In this document: piece by piece, positions 1 through 6,683 of the stretch
How positions within the stretch are numbered: the stretch's first letter is position 1
How the letters are laid out: every line of letters begins with the position of its first letter
Origin: Andreprevotia chitinilytica DSM 18519
Lineage (GTDB): Bacteria; Pseudomonadota; Gammaproteobacteria; Burkholderiales; Chitinibacteraceae
NCBI RefSeq assembly: GCF_000711875.1
Contig: NZ_JONM01000004.1
Coordinates: forward strand, 1-64,000
Length of the DNA: 64,000 bases
Direction: 5' to 3'
The notes under the pieces: generated by a model
Databases searched by the model: none
What the model was told of the DNA's origin: nothing
The model's input: the letters and a program-made list of their open reading frames with translations, nothing else
Program-made: the position numbers and the translations under genes

Positions 1-233
1 CAGGGATAGGCGTCATGCAGCGCCAACAGCAGGGTTTCCAGCGCGCTGCTGCTGCGTGCCGGAGAGTGCAGGGGTCGGCGGGAGCGATCCTGCAACCCGG
101 CGGCGCCGTGTTCAGCGAAGCGGGCCAGCCATTTGTAGCCGGTCTTGGGGCTGATGTTGAAGGCGTGGCACAGCGCACGGACATTGGCGCCAGGGGCTTG
201 GGCCAGCAAGACGAATTCGTGGCGTGAGGACAT
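1..233 (-). CDS. IS481-family transposase, N-terminal part (runs off window start)
   Basis: The minus strand reads from an ATG at 233 into the window edge without a stop, giving 77 residues that begin MSSRHEFVLLAQ and include a helix-turn-helix stretch (ALCHAFNISPKTGYKWLARF) followed by GLQDRSRRP. That order is typical of the N-terminal DNA-binding half of IS481 transposases; the DDE catalytic core would lie outside the window. A purine-rich ribosome site (GGAGTATT) precedes the ATG. The element end lies at about 346, so this is the left-hand gene start of an otherwise probably intact insertion sequence. Family call is firm; whether the copy is functional cannot be seen. Confidence 0.82.
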   Translation of the reverse strand, partial: MSSRHEFVLLAQAPGANVRALCHAFNISPKTGYKWLARFAEHGAAGLQDRSRRPLHSPARSSSALETLLLALHDAYP

Positions 234-346
234 GGTGGAATACTCCTTCCAAGGCATCGCCTGCTCCTGTGAATGGCAAGGCGATGATCATAAAAGGTGT
301 TACCCATGTCTCCCGACAAGTGTTACCTATGTCTCCCGGCTGAACA
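234..346. mobile_element. terminal region of the IS481-type element
   Basis: Between the transposase start and position 346 two direct copies of a motif TGTTACC(C/T)ATGTCTCCCG lie at 302-317 region and 321-338. Such motifs make up the ends of many IS481 copies. Read on the minus strand the outer end begins TGTTCAGCCGGGAGAC at about 346, a TG-starting terminus. The exact boundary and target duplication cannot be fixed because the other end is outside the window. Confidence 0.6.
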
Positions 347-382
347 CACCGCGAAGCCCAACAGCTGATGGTAGCCATTACC

Positions 383-418
383 CATGTTGGGCTTCATTTC
401 ATTCAACCCAACCTACAA
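383..418. repeat. short palindromic repeat (GTTGGG ... CCCAAC)
   Basis: TGTTGGGCTTC and TCAACCCAACC form an inverted repeat just downstream of the insertion sequence and upstream of the FecR-type gene. It resembles the small palindromic intergenic repeats common in betaproteobacteria. It might also shape the leader of the downstream gene. Confidence 0.4.
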
Positions 419-455
419 TGCCATCATCATTACGCCATTCGGGACGAGGTTTTTC

Positions 456-1097
456 ATGAATCAGATCGCTCGCTCATCATGGCTGCTTGCCGTGCTTGCC
501 CTGATGAGTGCATTGCAGGCAAATGCCGCACCGGCGCTGACTGCGACGGTGAGCAAGCTCAACCAGCCGGCCTGGCAGGAAATCAACGGCGAACAAATCC
601 CGCTGAAACCCGGCATGGAAATCGCAGTGCAAAGCACCGTGGTCACCGGCAACAGCGGCCGCGTGGTGCTGCATCTGCCCGACGGTAGCGATCTGCAAGT
701 GGGTGGAGATACCCATCTGCGCATCGATACGCTCGACAAACCCAGCGCCAAGGCACCGGTGAGCGAATCGTTCAAGCTGATCACCGGCGTCTTGCGCTTT
801 GTCACTACCAAGCTCGCCAAAACCAAGCTGCGCGATGTGACGGTGCGGCTAAGCACCGCCACCATCGGCATCCGCGGCACGGATTTCTTTGCCGAGGTCG
901 ATGGCCCGGAAGAAAACGTCTGTCTGTTTGAAGGCAAGGTGGTCGTCAAAGACATGGATGGCAGCGGCTATCCACTGACCCAGGCGCGGCAGTTCTTCCA
1001 TAAGGACACCGCGCAGGCCAAGCCGGTGCTGTCGTTTGCGGATGAGAAGCAGATTGCCGAGTGGCGCGGAAAGTGGGTCTTCCCGGCCAAGCCGTGA
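456..1097 (+). CDS. FecR-domain periplasmic protein
   Basis: 213 residues. I chose the ATG at 456 because it is preceded by GGGACGAGG at good spacing and is followed at once by a signal peptide (basic MNQIARSS, hydrophobic core, ANA-A cleavage site near residue 23); the frame is open further upstream without signal. The mature part carries the FecR fold: a start with 'KPGMEIAVQSTVVTGNSGRV', then LPDGSDLQVGG and a C-terminal IGIRGTDFF motif. No LysM or sigma-regulator partner is seen next to it, so a role in iron-dicitrate signalling is not supported; stand-alone FecR-domain proteins are common exported proteins of unknown partner. Insertion of the IS element lies only about 110 bp upstream. 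Confidence 0.78.
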   Translation: MNQIARSSWLLAVLALMSALQANAAPALTATVSKLNQPAWQEINGEQIPLKPGMEIAVQSTVVTGNSGRVVLHLPDGSDLQVGGDTHLRIDTLDKPSAKAPVSESFKLITGVLRFVTTKLAKTKLRDVTVRLSTATIGIRGTDFFAEVDGPEENVCLFEGKVVVKDMDGSGYPLTQARQFFHKDTAQAKPVLSFADEKQIAEWRGKWVFPAKP

Positions 1098-1141
1098 ATC
1101 GGGGCGGCTTTGCTGCGCCCTGCGAACAGGAGCAAACAACC

Positions 1142-1387
1142 ATGAACAAGATCCAGATAAGCATCGCCATGCTGGGGATGCTGTGGGGGCTGGCGACGTT
1201 CGCCAGCGCGGCGGAAGAGAAGATGGCTGCACCCGCCGCCGCCCCAAACGCGCCGGCTGCACCGGCCGACAAGATGGCGATGCCGAAGAAGCACCATCGG
1301 CATCGCGGCGCACATCAAGATGCCCGCGAATGCCTGAATCGCGACGGCGATATCAAGATTGCCGCCTGTGCGGAGCGGTATCGCTAA
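1142..1387 (+). CDS. small secreted Ala/Pro-rich protein
   Basis: 81 residues starting at the ATG behind an AGGAGC ribosome site. Residues 1-24 are a signal peptide ending in ASA-A. The mature part is low-complexity (AAPAAAPNAPAAPADK), then KKHHRHRG, then a C-terminal segment with two cysteines (ECLNRDGDIKIAACAERYR). It follows the FecR-type gene by 44 bp in the same direction and could be co-transcribed. I do not recognise a named family; the two-Cys tail suggests a small periplasmic protein. Confidence 0.6.
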   Translation: MNKIQISIAMLGMLWGLATFASAAEEKMAAPAAAPNAPAAPADKMAMPKKHHRHRGAHQDARECLNRDGDIKIAACAERYR

Positions 1388-1803
1388 GAGCCTGTTCAAA
1401 GTCTTGCAAACCACCAACTTGAATCGCCGCAGGTTTTTACTTCCCCCTTTTTGTGCCGTGCGAATCTTTTGATTCGTTCAGATATTGGGGACTGAGGGGG
1501 ATTTCGACGCTGGTAGATATTGAGATGTCGCAGAAATCCCCCCTAGCCCCCTTCAAAAAGGGGGGAATAACAACGTAAACGTTGCCAAAAAAGACTTGAA
1601 CAACTTCGAAGGCCATCACCGGAAGACAAAATCTGCTGGCATGGAGAACACCGAGCAACGCAAAACCAGTACACAGAGAAACCAAGGCCCTGTGGATGAT
1701 TTGCTTTTCTCTGTGGACTTTGTGTGCTCATTGCCCTCTGTGCCTACAGGTTTGAGGTTTTCGCGGTTGCGCATTGCCGCGTTTCGCAATCCAATAGCGC
1801 CCC
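1388..1803. other. gene-free stretch with a dispersed repeat
   Basis: No coding sequence is supported here. It contains a copy of a dispersed repeat (about 1476-1600) whose inverted counterpart lies at 6361-6510, plus the tag GAGCCTGTTCAAAG at 1389 that recurs at 6364. Confidence 0.6.
1476..1602 (-). repeat. dispersed repeat family A, copy 1
   Basis: C-rich and G-rich blocks (GAGGGGGATTTCGACG, AAATCCCCCCTAGCCCCC, TTCAAAAAGGGGGG) in the same order and spacing as the reverse complement of 6365-6490. Non-coding, between two genes. Orientation is given relative to copy 2. Confidence 0.65.
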
Positions 1804-2562
1804 ATGACCGATAGCCTCATCCTCTTCACCGTTTCCCTGATCGCCAACACGCTCTCCGCCCTCGCTGGCGGCGGTGCCGGTTTGTTGCAGCTGCCCATCC
1901 TGCTGTTTCTGGGATTGCCGTTCGGCGTGGCGCTGGCAACGCACAAGCTGGCCTCCGTCGCACTCGGCGTAGGCGCAACGGCCCGGCATTTGCGCGCCGG
2001 CACGCTGGATTGGCGCTTTTCCAGCTTCATCCTGCTGTGCGGTCTGCCGGGCGTGGGGTTGGGCTCGTTGCTGATCCTGCATGTGCCGGAACACGCCGCG
2101 CTGTGGGGCCTGGCGATCCTGACCATCGGCTTGGCGCTGTATTCGATGGCCTCGCCAGGGCTGGGGCAGCACGCGACCGCCAGCAATCGTAGCGGACCAC
2201 GCTTCTGGCTCGGCGGCTTGGTGCTGTTCCTGATCGGCGTACTCAACGGCTCGCTGACCAGCGGCACCGGGCTGTTCGTCACGCTGTGGCTGGTGGGTTG
2301 GTACGGACTGGATTACAAGGCCGCCGTGGCCTACACGCTGGTGCTGGTGGGGCTGTTCTGGAACGGCACCGGCGCGCTGACGCTGGCGATGCAGGCCGGC
2401 ATCTACTGGCCGTGGGTGCCGGTGCTACTGGTGGCCTCGGTGCTGGGCGGCTATCTCGGCGCGCACTGGGCGCTGCTGAAGGGTAACCGCACGATCAAGC
2501 GGATGTTCGAGGGGGTGACGCTGGCGACGGGGTTGTATTTGTTTTACAAGGCGATGCGGTAG
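1804..2562 (+). CDS. TSUP (TauE/SafE) family membrane permease
   Basis: 252 residues, about eight hydrophobic helices. The N-terminal signature ALAGGGAGLLQLPILLFLGLP and the internal repeat SLTSGTGLFVTLWLVGWYG are the two half-domain motifs of the TauE/SafE (sulfite/sulfonate exporter) family. The ATG at 1804 is the natural start of the first helix. Substrate cannot be told from sequence; family members move sulfite, sulfoacetate and other organosulfur anions. It stands alone between repeat-filled spacers. Two further TSUP genes are in this window (24508 and 27265) and are of different subtypes. Confidence 0.8.
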   Translation: MTDSLILFTVSLIANTLSALAGGGAGLLQLPILLFLGLPFGVALATHKLASVALGVGATARHLRAGTLDWRFSSFILLCGLPGVGLGSLLILHVPEHAALWGLAILTIGLALYSMASPGLGQHATASNRSGPRFWLGGLVLFLIGVLNGSLTSGTGLFVTLWLVGWYGLDYKAAVAYTLVLVGLFWNGTGALTLAMQAGIYWPWVPVLLVASVLGGYLGAHWALLKGNRTIKRMFEGVTLATGLYLFYKAMR

Positions 2563-2584
2563 GCGGGTGGTGCGCTGGCTCAAT

Positions 2585-3062
2585 CAGTTATGCGCCTACG
2601 GCACGGGTAAAGGCGTTACAGCGCGTTCCGCCGCGCGGCCGGGGAGGGGACTTTGTCTCGGGCTGTACGTATTCCTTTGGGCCCCCTCCACCCCAAAGGC
2701 GACCCTGCAAAAGCGTCTGGCACAAGCGCCAGATTCCCCCGCCAGCCAGCCCGACACGGGCGGGAATCGAAAACTCGGGCCAAGGCCCTCAAACACTCGA
2801 TCCCCGAAACCCCCGTGCCGGACTGGCTGGCGGGGCGCTTTTGAAAGGGGGGGCAGACCATCTACTCCCCGGCCCTCTTCTTGAAGAAGAGGGTGACTTG
2901 GGTTGATGCGGCAATGCTGTTTCGTATCGCGGTGCCGGTGTTTTGCTCCCCTCGCCCGTTTACGGGAGAGGGGCGGGGGGTGAGGGTCGTACAACGTGCC
3001 GCGTTCTTTTCAGGCACCCTCTCCCTAACCCTCTCCCGCATGCGGGAGAGGGGATAAGTCTC
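2585..3062 (+). repeat. dispersed repeat family B, copy 1, filling a gene-free spacer
   Basis: This 574-bp spacer (2563-3136) has no gene. It holds a long repeat whose inverted copy is at 10480-10870: shared blocks include GCGTTCCGCCGCGCGG, CCCCAAAGGCGACCCTGCAA, CGGGAATCGAAAACTCGG, GGGGCAGACCATCTACT and GTAAACGGG-type hairpin DNA. Several palindromes (GCCCGTTTACGGG-like, CTCTCCC...GGGAGAG) suggest structured RNA or a mobile palindromic element. Confidence 0.7.
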
Positions 3063-3136
3063 CACAGCTAAAGACGTTTTACCCATGTTGCAGGCAAAAT
3101 CATCCCCAGCCCGCCTAACTCCCTCCTGCGCAAGCC

Positions 3137-3967
3137 ATGAAATTCCTCCCCACCGAGCGCTTCACCCCGAGCTTTTCCGCCCAAGCGCCCAGCGATGCGG
3201 CACACGTGCTGGCCTTTGTCGGCGACGACCTGTTGCTGACCGATGGCGATGCCCTGCCGCATCCGGCCTTTCTCACCGCGCTCGGGCAGCCGGAGTGCGA
3301 TTACGGCATCGGCGATCTGGCGGGGGTGCCGTGCCGCTTGATGGCTTGGCCGCAAGGCACTGCAATGCCGGCAACGCTTTACACCGTGCCACTGCGCGCT
3401 GCGCATGGCCGCATTCACGACGAATTTTTCCTGGTTGCCGCCCGTGCCAAACAACTGCTGCATTGGGATCGCGATCACCGTTTCTGCGGCCGTTGCGGCA
3501 CAGCAACCCGAGCAGCCGAGCACGAAGCTGCCAAGGTCTGCCCGGCCTGCAATAACCGGATGTACCCACGCGTATCACCCGCCATCATGGTGCTGATCCG
3601 CCGTGGCGATGAGCTGTTACTTGGCCGCTCTCCCCACTTCAAACCCGGCGTGTATAGCGCGCTGGCCGGCTTTGTGGAGCCGGGCGAAACGGCGGAAGCC
3701 TGCGTACACCGCGAGGTGATGGAGGAAGTCGGCATCAAGGTCGATAACCTGCGCTGGTTCGCCAGCCAGAGCTGGCCGTTCCCTCATTCCTTGATGCTGG
3801 CCTTCACCGCCGATTACGTCTCCGGCGAAATCGTGCCGCAGCCGGGCGAGATCGAAGATGCCCGCTGGTTCCGCTTCGACGCGCTGCCTGAGATGCCCTC
3901 CCCGGCGAGCATTGCCCGTGCGTTGATCGAGGCGGGGGTAGCGACGTTGCGGGATGACGCCCGCTGA
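3137..3967 (+). CDS. nudC: NAD(+) diphosphatase / NAD-cap RNA hydrolase NudC
   Basis: 276 residues, close to the E. coli length. A four-cysteine zinc ribbon lies near residues 115-138 (FCGRCG ... VCPAC). The Nudix box GFVEPGETAEACVHREVMEEVGI spans about 173-195 with the expected catalytic Glu residues. The downstream SQSWPFPHS motif (about 213-221) is the NudC subfamily signature that separates it from other Nudix hydrolases. It should hydrolyse NAD(H) to NMN(H) and AMP and can remove NAD caps from RNA 5' ends. The start at 3137 follows GCGCAAGCC with no strong ribosome site. It is a single-gene unit. Confidence 0.93.
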   Translation: MKFLPTERFTPSFSAQAPSDAAHVLAFVGDDLLLTDGDALPHPAFLTALGQPECDYGIGDLAGVPCRLMAWPQGTAMPATLYTVPLRAAHGRIHDEFFLVAARAKQLLHWDRDHRFCGRCGTATRAAEHEAAKVCPACNNRMYPRVSPAIMVLIRRGDELLLGRSPHFKPGVYSALAGFVEPGETAEACVHREVMEEVGIKVDNLRWFASQSWPFPHSLMLAFTADYVSGEIVPQPGEIEDARWFRFDALPEMPSPASIARALIEAGVATLRDDAR

Positions 3968-4217
3968 CCCGTAGCCCGGACGCATCCTGCGGCCGGGGTT
4001 TTTGTCACCTGATCCATTGCGACCAATACGCCGTTCGCAGGGTGGATTAGCCCTCGCGTGCGAAACTTGCTTCGCTCAGCTAAAAGGGGCGTAACCCACG
4101 CGAACGACATCGGCCCAGACTCCAACAGACGCTCCACCGCAATACACCGCGTGGGAACGCACCCGACAAAATCCACACCTCGAAATCCGGTCGGCATCAC
4201 CCGATGACCCATTGCCA

Positions 4218-4246
4218 CCCCGGCCGGCCAAGCCGTCCGGGCTACG
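4218..4246 (-). repeat. REP unit (CCCCGGCCGGCCAAGCCG...GGCTACG)
   Basis: Reverse-orientation copy of the GTAGCCCGGACGGCTT-CCGGCCGGGG palindromic unit found in tandem around the RAYT gene at 18168. Confidence 0.75.
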
Positions 4247-4278
4247 TTCAATTCCATCGCCATCTTTCATTTTATCTT

Positions 4279-4302
4279 TTATTTCTGTATAAACAGAAAT
4301 AA
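4279..4302. promoter_or_regulatory. perfect 10-bp-arm palindrome upstream of the epimerase operon
   Basis: TTATTTCTGT-ATAA-ACAGAAATAA lies about 40 bp before the ATG of the 4343 gene, in an A+T-rich segment that contrasts with its surroundings. The position suits an operator overlapping the promoter. Which regulator binds it is unknown. It is not a LexA box, since CTGT and ACAG are only four bases apart. Confidence 0.5.
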
Positions 4303-4342
4303 CAGTAATTAACTTATCCAGGCAACGACGGAGGAAAGCATC

Positions 4343-5779
4343 ATGGACATCGTCATCACCCTGCTCATCGCGCAAGGCTTGATGGGCGCATTCGATACGC
4401 TCTATCACCATGAACTCACCGTGGCCTTGCCGCGCAAGCCATCGGCGCGATTGGAGCTTTCCATCCATGCCATCCGTGCCTTGTTGTACGGCGTAGTGTT
4501 CGGCGGCCTCGCGTGGTTTGAATGGCGTGGCGCGTGGGTGCTGGTGTTGGCCGCCTTGGTGCTGGTCGAAGTCGGCCTGACGCTGTGGGACTTCGTGGTC
4601 GAAGACAACTCACGCAAGCTGCCATCCACCGAACGCGTGCTGCACACGGTATTAGCCATCAATGGCGGCGCGTTGTTTGGACTGTTGGCGCTGCATGCGG
4701 CGCAACACTGGTGGCCGCAGCCCAGCGCCTTGGTTAGCGCGGACTACGGCTGGCGGGCGTGGGTGTTGAGCGTGTTTGCGCTCGGCGTCGCGATCTCCGG
4801 CGTGCGGGATGGCATCGCCGCCTGGCAATTGGGCCATCGCGCACCGGCCGACAATGATCTTGCCGAACTGTTCTCCGGCCCGCCGCAACGCATTCTGGTC
4901 ACTGGCGGCACCGGTTTTATCGGCGAGGCGCTGGTCAATCAATTGCTCGCCGATGGCCACGACGTCACCGTGCTGACCCGCGATCCGCTGACCGCCGCCT
5001 ACCTGTTCGACGGCCGCGCCCGCTGCCTGCGCGATCTGGATACGCTCCACCCCGATTCTGCTTTCGATGCCGTGATCAATCTGGCCGGTGCGCCAGTCGT
5101 CGGCGGGCGCTGGAGCGCGCAACGCAAGGCGCGTTTGCTCGCCAGCCGCGTCGGCACAACAGAGCGGGTGGTCGATCAAATGCGGCTGGCAACCCACAAG
5201 CCTGCGGTGTGGATCAACGCCTCGGCCATCGGCTACTACGGCGACCGGCCGGCCGACGAGCCGCTGCCGGAATCCGCCGCAGCGGGTAGCGGCTTCATGC
5301 ATGAGCTGTGCCAACGCTGGGAGGATGCAGCGGCCGGTGTCGATGCGCTCGGCATCCGTCGCGTGGTGCTGCGCTTCGGTCTGGTATTCGGCCCCGGTGG
5401 ATCGCTGCCCATGTTGCTGCTGCCGTTCCGCTTCGGCTTGGGTGGCCGCATGGGCGACGGTCGGCAGGTGATGAGCTGGGTGCATCGCGATGACGTGTTG
5501 GCCATGATCGCCCGTGCCCTGCATGACTCGACTATGCGCGGCATCTACAACGCCGTCGCGCCGGAAGCCGTGCCGCAAGCCGAATTCGCCCGCACCGCCG
5601 GCCGCGTGCTGCATCGCCCAGCGTGGTTCCCGGTGCCGGCTTGGCCGATCCAGCTGTTGGCGGGCGAAATGGCGCAGCTGTTCATCGGCGGCCAACGCGT
5701 GGTGCCGCAACGTTTGCTCGATGCCGGTTTTGTCTTCCGTTACCCGACAGTGGAATCAGCACTACGGGCGGAGGCATGA
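4343..5779 (+). CDS. TIGR01777-type sugar-epimerase-like SDR with N-terminal membrane domain
   Basis: 478 residues. Residues 1-165 contain four hydrophobic helices (membrane anchor of the DoxX-like kind). Residues 180-478 are an extended short-chain dehydrogenase: NAD(P)-binding VTGGTGFIG at about 186, LAGAPVVGGRW, SAIGYYGD at about 295, and RFGLVFGPGG. This is the TIGR01777 (YfcH/SulA-epimerase-like) family, whose substrate is unknown. The ATG follows GGAGGAAAGC, a strong ribosome site. It is followed after 3 bp by the DUF4166 gene and probably forms an operon with it. The anchored form is known in proteobacteria but is less common than the soluble one. Confidence 0.85.
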   Translation: MDIVITLLIAQGLMGAFDTLYHHELTVALPRKPSARLELSIHAIRALLYGVVFGGLAWFEWRGAWVLVLAALVLVEVGLTLWDFVVEDNSRKLPSTERVLHTVLAINGGALFGLLALHAAQHWWPQPSALVSADYGWRAWVLSVFALGVAISGVRDGIAAWQLGHRAPADNDLAELFSGPPQRILVTGGTGFIGEALVNQLLADGHDVTVLTRDPLTAAYLFDGRARCLRDLDTLHPDSAFDAVINLAGAPVVGGRWSAQRKARLLASRVGTTERVVDQMRLATHKPAVWINASAIGYYGDRPADEPLPESAAAGSGFMHELCQRWEDAAAGVDALGIRRVVLRFGLVFGPGGSLPMLLLPFRFGLGGRMGDGRQVMSWVHRDDVLAMIARALHDSTMRGIYNAVAPEAVPQAEFARTAGRVLHRPAWFPVPAWPIQLLAGEMAQLFIGGQRVVPQRLLDAGFVFRYPTVESALRAEA

Positions 5780-5782
5780 AGC

Positions 5783-6304
5783 ATGGCTGCGCTCTATGAA
5801 TCCGTACTCGGCAGCGACTTTGGCCGGCTGCTACCGCTGCTGCAGAGGCTGCATCGCAACCACGATCTGCTGTGGCAGGGTGAAGCCGATATCCAATGGG
5901 GACACCATCCGCTGCTGCGGGCATTGCTGAAACTCGGCGGCTTGCCACGTGAAGGCCGGGGAGTGCCTTGCTCAGTGCGCTTGAGCGCGGACGGAACCCG
6001 CGAATGCTGGCAGCGCAACTTTGCCGGGCGGGCGATGGTGTCTTGGCAGCATGCCGACCAAGCCATGCTGTTCGAAAGCTTTGGGCCGTTTCGGCTGCGA
6101 CTCACCAATCGTCTGGTTAGTGGCCGGCTGGTGCAACGTAGTGTGGCAACGCGATTTCTGGGGCTGCCGTTGCCGAAGCGTTTCGGCCTGCGTGTACGCG
6201 CGCATGAACAGGTGCGGGATGGGCAGATGCGGTTCGATGTGAGCATCGGTCTGGCGTGCGGGCTGCGGTTGATTCGGTATCGTGGCTGGCTGGTCGCGCA
6301 ATGA
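5783..6304 (+). CDS. DUF4166 domain protein
   Basis: 173 residues starting 4 bp after the epimerase stop. The pattern ALYESVLGSDFGRLLPLLQRLH at the N-terminus, a GVPCSVRLSADGTRECWQRNF strand pair in the middle and RYRGWLV at the C-terminus fit DUF4166, a domain often found fused to or beside TIGR01777-like epimerases. No catalytic motif is evident. The tight spacing argues for translation coupling with the preceding gene, and for a joint role near the membrane. Confidence 0.75.
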   Translation: MAALYESVLGSDFGRLLPLLQRLHRNHDLLWQGEADIQWGHHPLLRALLKLGGLPREGRGVPCSVRLSADGTRECWQRNFAGRAMVSWQHADQAMLFESFGPFRLRLTNRLVSGRLVQRSVATRFLGLPLPKRFGLRVRAHEQVRDGQMRFDVSIGLACGLRLIRYRGWLVAQ

Positions 6305-6326
6305 CCCACTCTACAAAACCCACCAC

Positions 6327-6355
6327 GTAGCCCGGACGGCTTTGCCGGCCGGGGT
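6327..6355 (+). repeat. REP unit
   Basis: GTAGCCCGGACGGCTTTGCC-GGCCGGGG, same unit as around the RAYT gene; the opposite-orientation partner is at 6566-6592. Confidence 0.8.
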
Positions 6356-6360
6356 GCAGT

Positions 6361-6510
6361 TAGAGCCTGTTCAAAGCCTCTTTTGGCAACGGGTTACGTT
6401 GCCATCCCCCCTTTTTGAAGGGGGGTCAGGGGGGATTTCTACGGCATATCAATATTCACCGGCGTCGAAATCCCCCTCAATCCCCCTTCAAGGAAGGGGG
6501 AGGTTAAAAC
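6361..6510 (+). repeat. dispersed repeat family A, copy 2
   Basis: Blocks GAGCCTGTTCAAAG, TTTTGGCAACG, CCCCCTTTTTGAAGGGGGG, GGGGGGATTTCT, GCGTCGAAATCCCCCTCA match the reverse complement of 1476-1602 with scattered differences. The near-palindromic C/G tracts could form strong hairpins. Confidence 0.65.
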
Positions 6511-6565
6511 CCCTGGCTTCGATCGATGCCATTGGCAAGATCGTAAACAGCCTCTTAGAACGCGG

Positions 6566-6592
6566 CCCCGGCCGGCAAGCCGTCCGGGCTAC
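6566..6592 (-). repeat. REP unit
   Basis: CCCCGGCCGGCAAGCCGTCC-GGGCTAC, partner of the unit at 6327. Confidence 0.8.
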
Positions 6593-6683
6593 GGTTGCAG
6601 CATCAAACATGGCTATCGCGAGCAAGCTCGCTCCTACACAATGCGGCAGCGCCGAAACGCGCGTAATCACGAGCCTAAACCCG

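Larger units (their letters stand above)
3968..4342. other. gene-free stretch with REP-like palindromes and an operator-like palindrome
   Basis: No coding sequence is supported. It holds a half REP unit at 3972-4000 (GTAGCCCGGACGCATCC...), a GGGTGGATTAGC / GTAACCCACG inverted pair around 4038-4100, the other REP half at 4218-4246, and an A+T-rich region with a perfect palindrome at 4279-4302 just before the next gene. Confidence 0.6.
6305..6683. other. gene-free stretch packed with repeats
   Basis: It contains a REP unit at 6327-6355, dispersed repeat family A copy 2 at about 6361-6510, the opposite REP half at 6566-6592 and one arm of the AGGAGCGAGCTTGCTCGCGAT repeat at 6613-6638. The reading frame of the next gene stays open through it, but there is no ribosome site or conserved protein sequence, so I treat it as non-coding. 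Confidence 0.6.

Noticed and set aside
4283-4298. LexA box (CTGT ... ACAG)
   Set aside because: The half sites are four bases apart; the proteobacterial LexA box needs eight.
6282-6683. 134-residue N-terminal extension of the 6684 gene
   Set aside because: It crosses REP and dispersed repeats and overlaps the DUF4166 gene; the hydrolase-like domain begins directly at ATG 6684.
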